Of a stretch of DNA of 64,000 nucleotides, positions 34,992 through 47,355 are shown one piece after another. The notes beneath the pieces are model-generated. The model searched no databases and was not told the DNA's origin. It worked only from the letters and a program-made list of their open reading frames with translations. The DNA lies in the NCBI GenBank assembly GCA_003667245.1, contig RCNN01000061.1, positions 1 through 64,000 on the forward strand. Direction: 5' to 3'. Each line of letters begins with the position of its first letter. Positions within the stretch are counted from its first letter, which is position 1. A program made the translations under genes and the position numbers. Origin of the DNA: Heterostelium multicystogenum. Its lineage: Eukaryota; Evosea; Eumycetozoa; Acytosteliales; Acytosteliaceae.

Positions 34992-36740
34992 ATGTATGAT
35001 TTTCAATGCTGGGTTTGCTTTGACCTCTATGTCGAACCAATCACCTTGGTTTGTGGTCACTCATTTTGTAAACAATGTATTTTAAAAGCTTCCCAAAGTG
35101 ATTTGAATTGCCCTTTCTGTAGACAAGAGTATTCATTACCACTTCCACCAATCAATATTCCACTTCATCACAAAATCTTAAAGTTAAAAGGAATCGAAGT
35201 GCCTGAGGATACCCCAGATACCACCAATAATAACAATACCAATCAGTACAATAATCAAAACAATGATAATAACCTAAAACAACAACAACAGCAACAACAA
35301 CAATAACAATAACAATCATACTTATAATGTAACATTAATTCCAACTAATAAAATTCCAATTAATCAATATGTAAGTTCTTTCCATAAATATAGATGTTGT
35401 TTGCAACAATGCAAATAGATATTAATAAATCTTTTTATAGATCTTAAATCTACCAATGATAGTATATATACAAATCTTCCAAAACTTTTGATGCTAGAGA
35501 AATATGCAATCTATCTTTAGTTTGTAAAGATTTCCAAAGAATTTCCAATGATTCTTGGTTGTGGAAACAAAAACTCTACCAACTGTAATTAATTTATCCA
35601 AACTTAATATCTGCTAATGAAATGTTTATTAATGAGATTGCTTTTGTTAATATAGTGTACCATTTTGTAATCCAGAGGAATACAATAATAATTATAAAAG
35701 TGTTATCAATCATATGGTATCGCATACAAAGCAATGGGCAAGGGTGTACCAGGTAGTTTCAAGATGACTGCTTTTAAGGCCATACCGGTAAGATCACTTG
35801 TTTCACTCATACCAATAACACAATGGCCACCGGTAGTGAGGACAACACTGCCAAGGTGTGGAATATGAAGGATGGAAAAGAGTGGTACACCTTGACTGGT
35901 CATTCAGGTGCCATCACCTGTCTACAAATGAGCCCAACTCATGTTGTTACTGGTTCTGCCGATTCTACAGTAAAGCTTTGGGATCTCGACAGTGGATCGA
36001 CAACATCTACACTTTCGCATCAGAATTGCAGTGAGCGTGTTGCTTCTGTTTGTTTCAACTCTAATAACTATGATCAGGTTGTCACTGCTATTGGAAGTCG
36101 TGTTTCACTTTGGGATATCCACCTTGGAAAGACATTGGAGACTATCAATGTGACTGGACGTCCATACAAGGTGTCATTCGATAACCAAGGTAGACTAATC
36201 ACAAGCAGCTCTGACCACTTCAATGTATGGGACATGAGAAAGCTTTCAAAGCCATTGTACCAGTTCAACCCAGCCAGTCTATTCCATGCTTCTAATGATT
36301 ACTACGTTTCATTGAATAATTCATACCGATTGGTTCGTTACAGTACAGCAACTGGTGCAGAATTGGAGAATAGTAATCTAACACTTCGTGGAGCCCTCAA
36401 TTGCCTCGTAGGAACCACTACTGAGGTTGTCTTTAATGTTGGCAATGATGTATACAGCTACTTCAATGGACAAATCAAGAATACCTACTCCAACCATACC
36501 GCACCAGTTAATTGTGTCTATGTCGATGATAAAAGGTCTTTTCTGGTTCACTTGACAACACAATCAAGGTTTGGGACAAACAAAAAGGTACCAGATTATA
36601 TTCACTTCTCGGTGGTTCCAATATTGTCAGAGAGGGTGAGGCACCAAATACTGGATGCATGGATCTTCGTTGTGATCAAAGCAGAGTTTATTGGTTCATT
36701 TAACAATTTAATGAGAATCTACAATTTCAAAATCAAGTAA
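34992..36740 (+). CDS. RING finger / F-box / WD40 repeat protein
   Basis: The N-terminus is a C3HC4 RING: CWVC...LVCGHSFCKQC...CPFC, ending at residue about 40. An Asn/Gln linker leads, past a frame change near 35300 and an intron (about 35371-35440), to an F-box-like segment LNLPMIVYIQIFQNFDAREICNLSLVCKDFQRIS...WLWKQKLY (roughly 35440-35590). From about 35785 the protein is a WD40 propeller: HTNNTMATGSEDNTAKVWNMKDG, GHSGAITCLQMSPTHVVTGSADSTVKLWD, VSLWDIHLGK and FNVWDMRK. A final SGSLDNTIKVWDKQKGT blade lies across a frame change near 36540, and the end is IYNFKIK. The whole suggests a ubiquitin-ligase substrate receptor: F-box binds Skp1, WD40 binds substrate, and the RING could recruit an E2 directly. 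The substrate is unknown. Confidence 0.78.
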
Positions 36741-36836
36741 TTCAAACGCCAACCAACCAACCAATCAGCCAACCAACAAGAAAATCAATCAAATTATGTA
36801 ATCTAATAAAAGTATTAGTTATTTTCGATTATTAGT

Positions 36837-39800
36837 TTAATTTATATGTATTTCAATTTTATTTACAGGTAGCTCATTTGGTTGAATAATATTAAGATTA
36901 TTGGACTCTTTGTTATGAGCAATTTTAGTGGACCGTATTTTTTCGATAATACTATTGATTGTCAATGTTGGGATGGTTGTGATGTTAAATAATTCTTTTT
37001 CCAAGTGTTGGTCGAAATAGGACTTAACTTGAACTGTCATTAAAGAGTCAACACCAAAGTTCATGAGTTGAGTATCCGCTGATAGTCTATCGGGTGGAAT
37101 CGAGAGGAGTTTTGATAATGCATTGATAACCATTTTCGTCAATATCTTCTTCTGACTGAGCGGCAGTCGGGTTTTTTCGTTTTGGATTTTGTTTCATCTT
37201 GAATTAGATGTTCAATTTTTGGCCTGACCTGAGGATGATATTCAAATATCTTTGGGTTGGAGATGTTTCCTAGGATTACATTGGAGTAGTTATGATTCGA
37301 CAGAATGGCTTCAAGTCCACCGAGGAATTTTGAGACTTGAAGTGATTCCATTCCTCTAGATTTGAAAATTCAATGATTCCGCTAGATTCTGAAACTCTGC
37401 CTTCGCCCAAAAGAGGTCCAAATCTAATGGCTTTAGAATTCATTCCGAGATCATTTCGAAACTTGCAGAGCGAATCGACAACTAGATTTGAGGAATTGTA
37501 TGAAGGTTGCGCCGTGGAGCCATTGAATGATGAGATTGATGAGAATACAACAAATTGCTTGACTTGGAGTTTGAGGGCAATGGTTATTTCGTGCAAATTG
37601 AAAGCACCAATGACTTTAGGATCATGTATCTTTTTTATGTTGTCAGGTGTAAGATCTGTGAGTGTCTGATCCTCGAAGATTGCTGCCAAATGGAAAATAT
37701 TTTCAATAGGTGGATACATAGTAATAAGGGATTTCATAGTGTTTTGGAGTTCATTTCTATTGGCAACATCGGTTCTGTAGAAGTGTATTCTTGGATATTT
37801 AAATAGATTCGTAAGCTTTTGTAATCTATACTTTAGGGGAGATTTGGATAGAACAATAATGTCGGATGCAGTAGAATGTTGTGCCAAAAAGTTGATTAGT
37901 TCCAGTGATATTCCTCTTTGACCAGTTATTAGTACGCTATTGGAAAGATTGACATGAAATTTGATTTTGGGAATTGGTGAACAGGTTTGAGCTGCTGGTT
38001 GTAGAATATCTTTAACAAGATTGGAACAATCAATAACTATCTTTCCAATATGCTTCCTATATTTCATAGTTTCGATAGCTTCTCTAATATTAGTTGAGTC
38101 ATACTTTTGAATAGGAGGAAGCTCTAGATCACCAGATACAATATGTCCAACCAATCTTTTAATAATTCCATTTGTGTAGCAGGTTCTTTTATCGCATATC
38201 TGTTGGAAATCTACAACATGGTACCCATGATCGCCTTTAAAGCATCCATAATCAAGTGGCTCGTTATTAAAGATATGAGTCAAAGAGAGATCGGCTATTC
38301 TACCATATGGTGCGAGTGTTTTGAAATTTGTTGGCATGAAATCGACTGATAGAGTATTCAGTATGACATCCACTCCATCACATTTTTCTTTGATAAGTGA
38401 ATAAAAGTTGGAATTTGTAAGATAGGTTCCGACCAGAATATCTGAATAGTTGGCTTGAAGATATTCCAGTTTTTCTACTGATCCTGCTGTTACATATACT
38501 CTTTTACATTTTAGCCATCGAAGTATGTTGAGGGCTGCAATACCAACACCTCCAGTTGCAGAATGAATAAGGACAGTTTCATTTTCTGGATCCAGATGGC
38601 AAATGTTAATAAGAGAATGATAGACAGTGCCATATGTAATAGGAATTGAGGCTGCTTCGATGAAGGATAAATCATTAGGCTTATGGATAAATCTGTCCTT
38701 GGATTCTACCATATGGGAAGTCAGTGAGTGTGAGCAAAATCCGAGGACTGAGTCTCCAACCTTGAACTCATGAACATTGCTACCAATCTTAGTGACTATT
38801 CCAGATAGTTCAAGTCCATAAGGAGGGTGCAGTACATCTCCTTTTGTGAAAATTTCTTGGCTTAGTAAGCGTCTAAAGAACATATGGTCTTTAAAGTTAA
38901 GTCCAACTGCTTGTACCATAACCTCAATATCGTTAGGATCTAATTCACTCTCTCTTGCAAAAAGCTTGTATTCAAGATTGAGATTTACTTTGCAACCAAG
39001 GTTTGAAGTATCTTTTTCATATACTATTGATGATTCCAAGAGTTCATTTTGAATTGAAAAAGTTCTTTCCACATGTAATTTTCCATTTCTAAGATGATAT
39101 TCGTTCTCTCCAAGATAACTATTATGTTGAGATAGTTGGATAACTGTAGAAAATATTTCTTCATCAAAGTTGGTATCAATATCAATATGGTTTATCTTCA
39201 GCTGTTGGTGGTCATTGAGGGCAGTTCTGACGATTCCAACTAATGAGTTTGAAAAATAATTTGATGTTAGACACTTCCTGGTTATTACGCTTATAGTTGG
39301 CTGGAAAGATTGATTGTTGATGAGGTGTTGTAGTAGCTTTGAAAGGTCATATATGGTTTGTTGGTAAGATTCTGCTGAAAGTTGTTGAATTGCTGGCATA
39401 AAGAGGATATTATCTGCTTCTAATAATAGTGTTGTTGATTGCTTAATTTCGTTGACTCTAATTATAGATCTATTTTCAATAGGCTCCAGTTGAATAGACT
39501 GTCCAATATCTAGTATTATTACTATTTTTGAAGATGATTGTGATTTGATATCTTTGATTGACACTCTTTGAGATAAAACAATACACGATAGTCCTGATGA
39601 AATAGATAACTGATTTCCATCTCTGTCATTTGGTCCAAATACTCTTGTGTTTTTGAAGCCCAAATCTTTGGATAAAATCCCGTACCATTCATTGGGTCTA
39701 AGAGCATAGTGGTCTCTTATTTCATCGCTGAAGCTCCAGATTTGTGAGAATCCACCAAATGATATATCAACAAGTGGTACTTTGTAGTTGGGTTCAATAA

Positions 39801-42800
39801 AAAGTAACCATCCATTTGGTGCTAATATCCTCTGAATGTTTGCCAATGCATCTCTAATGTTTGGAACTACATGAATTACAAATGACATGAGAATCATGTC
39901 ATACGAGCCAGATAAGTATTCTTGTTGCAGACAATCTTGAACCAGGTCAAGGGTATCAAATTTAATTTTCAAATTACTGGATTGAAAATTAGAGTAGTAT
40001 TCCTTCATTGGAGTTACAAAGAATGGAGATACATCGGTGAAGGTATAGTATACCTGAACATATTGCTGATTAGAAAGTACATTTCTGAGAGCTTCAATAA
40101 GAATATGAGTGAGTGAGCCAGTACCTCCTCCAATCTCCAAGAGCTTTACTATCCTCTTTTCCTTTCTGTCAATCATTTTTTGGATAGCACTTGTTACAAT
40201 ATGAGTTGTCTGCTTGAAGTAGTATTTGAGCAATGCTGATTTGGTGTAGAGTGAGTGTAACAATCCATTTTCAAATAGGCAGTCTGTAGCTCTTTCTTTT
40301 CCCAATAATACATTGGCAATTACATTTCCTGATGTTCTCATCATCTCTATTTCTCTATTGTCCAGATGAGGGTATTTGCTTTCCAGACTGTCGAGATATT
40401 CGATTGAAAGAGTATCATCAGTCAAGCACTCTATGTATTCATTCAGCATCTCTATGCACCTCTTGAAGAGCAAGTCATTGGATCTACTCCTACGGATGCA
40501 TTGTTTCATTAATAATTCTTTCAATGCTCATCGATTGGACATCTTGTAAATTGAAATTAGGTATTAGATTTTGCATTGAGCTACAGAGAAAACGAATGGC
40601 TTCTGGTATTGTGTCCAAAATTGATTGACAATCAATGGATTCTTTGATGAGTGGAGCAACTTCAACATTCGAAATCTCGTGAAACGGTGATTCTTTGCTT
40701 TGGAAGAATGTTTCAAAGAGTTCTTTAGATGGGAATTTGATATGTTTTTTTGCTTTGTTTCTCCTGTGTTGAGATGGTGTACTTTTCAAGTTCCAAAATC
40801 ACTCTGCCATCTGGGAGTAGAAGGGAACAGCGACAGGAGTAGTTGAAGGGATCTGAGTGTGTCAAAGTGGTTGCTAGAATAGTTGTATTGGGTGGATTTT
40901 TCTCTATCATTTTGAGAAGTGTATAGTTGATATGAAGATCTTCTACGGATTTAAAAATAAATTGTCTTCTTTCCTCCATCAATCCAATAAGTCCATGCGC
41001 ACAATTATCAAGTAAAGTAGCATTGAGAAAGTGATTTGGATGTTGAGAGGAATTCACAGTTGAATTCAAAATTGCCAATGTTGACTTTTCCCCAACCATC
41101 ATTGATTTAATATGTCTAAAGGCAGGTCCATAGTTCAGTCCAACTCTTGCTGCCTTTTGATATAATTCATCTTCATTTAGTACTGTAAGTTTGCATTGAT
41201 TTGAGAACTGAGCTATGTCTATTGTTTTTGTTGATAAAGTTGGCTGAGAAATGAATACTTTGGCATGTGCTGACATGGTCCAAGGTTGATTAGTGTCATG
41301 GCTCTCACCATATTTATTGAAAAACTCTATCTTGTATTGGTTGGAATGTATCTTGCCGATATTGGTTTGCATCTTGAGGGATGAGAATGAAGAGGATTGG
41401 TTGGATTTGCCATAATTTAAGAATACAGGATGAATGAAAATCTAATCTACTAATTGTAATATCCATTTCATTTGGAATTAACGCTTCTACAATACAATCG
41501 ATATAGCCAGCGCCAGGAAAAAGAGGTTTATCCTTAAAGCAGTGGTCGTTGAGATATGTATATGGTTTTCTTCTTATATCGATATCTGAGAGATATGAAA
41601 TGTTTCCAGATGCTACGTTAAGATGGCCAAGTAGTGTTGTGGAAGGACCTGTAAGCTTTTTAAATTGGGAGACCGAGGTTTCGTGCCAATAGTAATCAAA
41701 GTCCCATTGATATTTTGGAAGAATAGATGAGTTTTCTTTCCAATTAGAAGATTTCACCATATCTGTTGGAAATTGAGTTTGGAAGTTTACAGATACATTA
41801 GAGCAATGAAGAGCGGCCAGTGAGGACAAGAAATAAAGAGGTTCGTCCTTATTTCTAACAATAGAGCTAATAACTCTGGCATTTGGAATACATTGAGTGA
41901 CCAAGTTGGAAAGGGTAGGATGAGGTGCTATTTCAAGGAAAATGAAATCACTTGCTAACTTTTCACCACCAATATCACTTTTAATTGTCTCGATTGTTTG
42001 CCTAAATAGAACAGGTTTTCTAATATTGTCGAATAAGTAGTCGGAGCGGATTTGAGACTCCTGGTTTCCAGTGACCGTTGAGTACCAAGGTATGGTTGTG
42101 GTTCTGTTGGCTGACAATGAGGATATTTCTTCTCCAATGGGAAGAATTTTAGATTCTATGAAATCTTGGTGACTGGAGTGAAAGGCACATGGTGAGCGAA
42201 GGAATGAATTGGTAATTCCTTCCGATGTTAAAGCAGTGGATAAAGCATATAAATCAGCTTCACAACCAGTGAGAACAATGGATTTTGGGGAATTAAAACA
42301 AGCAAGTTCTATTCTTGGAAATTGAGCAGAGAATCGCATTTGATAATCATTTTCATTTGTTCCTACAACAAGCATTTTACCACTTCCGATGGATTCATTC
42401 TGAAAAATTGATCTATAGTGAACTACTTTTACAGCCATCTCCAATGTAATTAATCCAGAAATATAGCAGGCTGTAATATCACCAAAGCTATTGATTTAAA
42501 CGATAGAATTAGGTAAATTATTGGTTGATGTATTTAGTTATTATTATCTTACCTATGACCTACGACAATTGATGGCTTAATACCCCACTTTTTATAAAGT
42601 TCGACCAATGAGGCTTGGAAAATAAATAGTGATGGTTGTGCATAGATGGGATGATGGATATCAACTGATTCAATCGTGGTTGAATTGATTCTCTCTATAA
42701 TGCTGTATCCAGTAAGCTTAGTGAATAAGGAGTCGATGTAGTCTACATGGTGCTTGAATAGGGTATCCGAATGGTATAGCTGCATTCCCATATGATGCCA

Positions 42801-44490
42801 TTGTGGACCTTGGCCACAAAATACAAATATTAATTTCTTTGAAAAGTTACCATCACACATGCTATTTGTCGATAGTTGAGATTGAACCATTGATTTGTGC
42901 TCCAAGAAATCATCCCAATTGCTTGCGATGATGACTTGTCTATGGGAATAGTGAGATTTGGATAGACACTGATGCATGGTAAACTCCTTAAAATCCAATC
43001 TATTTTTATAGTCTCCATTCACCAAGCAATCAAAGTATTTGGTAATTGATTTCAAAGAGTGTGCACTCACTGGTATTAAGTAATTAGTATCATCACTATT
43101 ACTAGTCCTAAAAAATCAATGATTAGTAGCTATTTCAAGGAGCATATTAATATGTTTACTTACATAGATTGAGGTGATGGTGGATCATTATGGTTTTGGT
43201 ATTCTTGTAAAATTAAGTGACAGTTGGTCCCTCCAATTCCAAATGAATTGATTCCCATTAAAATGGGTTGGTCCATGATAGGTAAATCTTCGATGGATGT
43301 TACAACTTGGATGTTCCAGTCGTTGAAAGGAATCTTTGGATTGGGAGTTTCAAGTTTAATGCTTGGGACGAGCTTGCGATTCTTCAGCATCAACGATACT
43401 TTTATTAGAGAGGCAATGCCGGCTGCGCTTTCAAGATGTCCAATATTGGATTTAATGGAACCAATTTTGAGTGGATTGGACTTCGAGTGATTTTGAGTGA
43501 ATACTTCAGAGAGTGCTGAGACTTCGATGGGATCTCCTACAATGGTTCCAGTAGCGTGAGCTTCAACATAATAGATTTCCGACGCGGATATAGATCCATT
43601 TAGCAGTGTATGTTTAATATTGTTGGCTTGTGAGGCAGCAGATGGTGTGGACATTGTATGTTTATTGTAATGTCCATCATTATTGGTACTTGCAGCTTTT
43701 ATAACTGCATAGATACGATTTCCATTTCTTACAGCATCCTCAAGACGCTTCAGAATAACTACACCACCACCTTCAGATCGGACAAATCCTTTGGCGTTCG
43801 CATCAAAAGGTCTGCAATGGTCACTATTCACACCAAGACTACTGTATCCTGCCGATGTATCAGGATCAAACAGTGCATTTATGCCTCCACATACCACCAA
43901 ATCTGAGCTACCATTAAGTAGGGACTGACAGGATTGGTCGGTAGCCATCAATGAAGAAGAGCAAGCACTGTCCAAGCTAATAGATGGGCCACGAAAGTCA
44001 AAACAATAGGAGATACGGTTGGCAATCATGGCGTAGCTGTAGATATCATTTAAGATGGTAGGGGCACTGTCTATAGTTGAGTTTCGTTGGCACATTCGGT
44101 TAAAGTCAATATTAGAGACACCCACGAACACACCAGTTTTTGAGCCACGCAATGAGTTTACTGGGATTTGGGCATCTTCCAGGGCTTCGTAGGTGAGTGT
44201 CAGCATCAGTCTTTCTTGGGATCAATGGCAGCACAGTCCTTTGGGGAAATACCAAAAAGTAATGGATCAAACTTCCTCCACTCGTCAAGAGGCAGCAAGC
44301 CAGCATTGGGTGAAGCAATGACCCCATTTTCATAGAAACTGGAGGACCAACGGTCAGCTGGTACCTTCACAATTCCATCAAAAGAATTTAATAATTTCTC
44401 CCACAACTGACTGGGAGAGCAACAATTGCCAGGCAATCTTAGGCCAATTCCAACAATAGCAATATCCATATTTTTATTTAAATGGTCCAT
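36837..44490 (-). CDS. Highly reducing type I polyketide synthase (KS-AT-DH-MT-ER-KR-ACP)
   Basis: About 2,500 residues starting MDHLNKNMDIAIVGIGLRLPG. KS (44466-43160): catalytic Cys in SLDSACSSS, His in EAHATGT and SNIGHLESAAG. AT (about 43000-41850): the GHSFGD serine codon is split by an intron (about 42475-42555). DH (about 41600-40800): DHCFKDKPLFPGAGY, GLNYGPAF. Methyltransferase (about 40200-39700): LLEIGGGTGSL. ER (about 38970-38050): GLNFKDHMFF, ATGGVGIAAL. KR (about 37960-37400): an atypical ITGQRGIS in place of the glycine-rich loop, but Ser and YNSSN catalytic positions kept. ACP (37142-36837): GVDSLM. A second intron lies at about 43071-43165. Frame changes lie near 44218 (GGG run), 41400, 40780, 40495, 37370 and 37150. 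There is no thioesterase or chalcone-synthase-like domain, so release must be in trans. It would make a reduced, methylated polyketide; dictyostelids use such products for signalling and pigment. The product is unknown. Confidence 0.93.
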
Positions 44491-44639
44491 ATATTATTAT
44501 TATTATTATTATATTTATATTATCTATATATCTATAAAACAAATAATATATATTTATTTGGGAAATAGGTATTTGATGAAATAATAATATGATATTTGAT
44601 TAAAAAAGTTTTAAACATAAAAGGAGTTTGATTTGATAT

Positions 44640-45250
44640 AGATTGTGGTGGTTGACGTGAACCATGAAAATATGAACCTTCATTAGATGCTAAATAGTAA
44701 TGCTCGACGGTTCAAAGTGTGGTGATGAATGAGTTGTAGTTGGTGCAGATTTATTAAATAATAGGAAGTGTTGATAAATCAAACTATATTGGGATACTCA
44801 ACATAAGTATCATTTTTGCTTCGACATGTTGAAGAAGAGTTGTTACTCGATGTATCGATCTACCGCGATATCGGATGCATTGTGTAGTAGGCCCTACACT
44901 CTCATTCTTGTTGAATTCAGCAATAGAGTTTCAAATGTTGACGTTGCAATAGTGATTAGATGAAAGCTATCGACGGCTTGACCTAACACATCCATTCAAT
45001 GTCGAGATAATCCAGCAAGCACCAATAGTCTGTCATATGACAGAACGAGCTGAGCCTTGCAACCACTCACGGTACCATCAGGGTACACTCTTTGCTGTTG
45101 ATGTTGTGATATACATGTATTATATCTTGACATAGAGATGACTGGCTCTCCCCAGAAAATGCACTAAAATAGTCAATCTATCTTTTAATAGCAGTCGGTT
45201 ATAAATACTATATATATCCATCTGAGGCATGAGTTATCTTTAAACTATGA
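44640..45250. other. Unassigned G+C-richer block, possible gene relic
   Basis: Composition stands out from flanks (balanced bases, many CG dinucleotides, e.g. CTACCGCGATATCGG at 44860). On the plus strand one frame is open for about 57 codons (44957-45130, starting DESYRRLDLTHPFN). On the minus strand a frame gives AQLVLSYDRLLVLAGLSRH and, beyond a stop, SFHLITIATSTFETLLLNS. Neither matches a family I know. It could be an old gene or transposon fragment, a structured RNA, or chance. Confidence 0.3.
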
Positions 45251-46629
45251 AGTGCACCAATGAATTCATTTCCAAAGCTCACGAAAATTTAAAATTTTAT
45301 TCTAGACGGGTTACTCTTTTTGAAAGTATCGAAACTTTTTTTATCGAAAATCCAAAATTTCTAAACAAAATGGAACATTGACAAATAAAAATATTAATTA
45401 ATTGAAATATATTAATAATATAAGGTTTTCTTTATCCATATCTATATATATATTTCACTTATAGAGAATTAATTAAATTTATGTTTTGTGGAATGATATT
45501 ACCTTATTGAGTTATTACCATTTTGTGTATTATTAATAAATTTATTATAATGAAATAATTACCATACTTTATTCATTTTAAATTTTCTTCATCATCATTT
45601 TCTATGCCTCCCAAAATAATTTCATTTATAAATATTTCTTATGAAAATATGTCCTTTGTTCAATACAAAAATTAATGATTTGTTTGATTCAATCAAAAAT
45701 AACAATCTTTGAAAATATTAAAGTTGGTTGGTTTCAAATTATTCTTTCCAAACGATGAAGTTAACAATGAAGTTAATGTCTTGACTTCTACTTCTTGTTT
45801 CCAATTTGTAACTTTAAAGTTGTTAAAATTAACTTTGTTTTGAGATAGTTTGTTAGTTATTTTGATTAGATGGATAAAAAATAAAATAACAAGGTTTGAT
45901 TGTCAACAAACCATTGATTAATATAATAATAATCAATTGAAAAATTGAACAATGATGATGGTTAACAATTTTGAAGCAGTAGGATCTCTAATGAATCATC
46001 ATTTTATGTTCAACGCGATATTAAGTTGTGTTTATTGTTATATGATGTTGGTATTATTACGACCTTTTATGGTTTTGTTATCTGATGTTGATTTTCATAA
46101 AAGCATTTGGAGAAATGGTATCGGTTAATGGCTGTCCGATGATTTGTATTCTCTTTCCTGATACTTTATAATTCATACAGTCACAATCAACATTAACAAT
46201 TAACAATTCAAACATCAATTGAATGTTGTTGAAGTATTAATACTTCAATCAAACAAGATTATCCCTCAACTTAAACTTGAATGATAATGATTGACATTTA
46301 TGACAATAGGAACGCTTGATTGCACCAAGAAATCAAATATATGATACATTATTTTTATGTATGAATCAAATCTAAACATGTGTAATAGTTAAAATCAATG
46401 TTTATTCTATCTATTTAATGAATATCCGATTGATTTACGATCTTTATAAAAAACAATTGAAGTAGAGGTAGAGCTTGAAGGTGTGAAGGAAGGTGGTTAT
46501 TGATTTAAATAACAAGACGACTACTACTACTTCTACTACTATTACTAACTGTTGTTAAGATATAATAGTTTACTACAACTAACATTAACTTGACCAAAAT
46601 GCTGTTGCTGCTGATCAACAAGCACCTCA

Positions 46630-46665
46630 ATCTAACCTAACATAACATAACATAACATAACATAC
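46630..46665. repeat. (ACATA)n pentanucleotide tandem repeat
   Basis: Five near-perfect copies of CATAA/ACATA follow CTAACCTAA in the long intergenic region upstream of dcsA. A simple microsatellite. Confidence 0.8.
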
Positions 46666-47082
46666 TAACTATTAGAACAAACACAATCCAACCAACAAAC
46701 CAAACCAAACAAATAAACAGACAAAAACAAACAATACAACTATTAAAATTAAAGATGAATAAAATATGATACACATTGATTGATTAACAATAAAATGCAA
46801 ATTACAACATTTACGTATTTCAATTGATAAAAAACAATGATAGATCACGGATTACCACATCACAACTTGATGACTTTCATCATCATCAGCTTAAGCTAAT
46901 AACCAATAACCACAAAATCCAAACCACAACAACACACAAACACTAAACACAAACCAAAAAAAAAACATAAAACAACTATTTTTTGAAGAAACAAATAAAA
47001 TTAAATTCTAAAATTGCTTTGTTTGGTAATGTTTATTTATATCCCTAATCATGTTGTTACTTTCCACTTTAAATAAATAAAG

Positions 47083-47110
47083 TGTTGTTGTTGTTGTTGT
47101 TGTTGTTGTT
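47083..47110. repeat. (GTT)n trinucleotide microsatellite
   Basis: Nine uninterrupted GTT/TTG units about 250 bases before the dcsA start codon, outside any supported reading frame. The reverse strand would read as CAA, but no open frame of note uses it. Confidence 0.85.
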
Positions 47111-47355
47111 GAAAAATCAATCTCATTTCAAAAATATCCTATTTTATTTATTAAGAATTTCCAAACAAAAAAACTATAAATCAACAAAATCAAAAAACAA
47201 AATATATAAATATTTCCAATCCAGACTTATTTAATTATAATCATAATATTAATATTTTCTAAAATTAAGGTAAATATTATTTAATAATTCTATAAAAATA
47301 AAATAAAACTAATATTTATAGATTTCCAGTTAGAATTTCTATTTATTAATAAAAA

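Larger units (their letters stand above)
44491..47355. other. Long intergenic region between PKS and cellulose synthase
   Basis: About 2.86 kb, divergent upstream space for both genes. The segment 44640-45250 is distinctly less A+T rich and is described separately. 45260-46450 is A+T rich with no supported frame. From 46450 to 47350 come an (ACATA)n tract, several A/C-rich stretches that look like untranslated leader, and a (GTT)n run. These are consistent with a large regulatory region for the developmentally controlled dcsA gene, but no specific site was recognised. Confidence 0.5.

Noticed and set aside
46630..46665. CATAA tandem repeat considered as a CRISPR-like or telomeric array
   Set aside because: Units are 5 bases with no spacers; it is a plain microsatellite.
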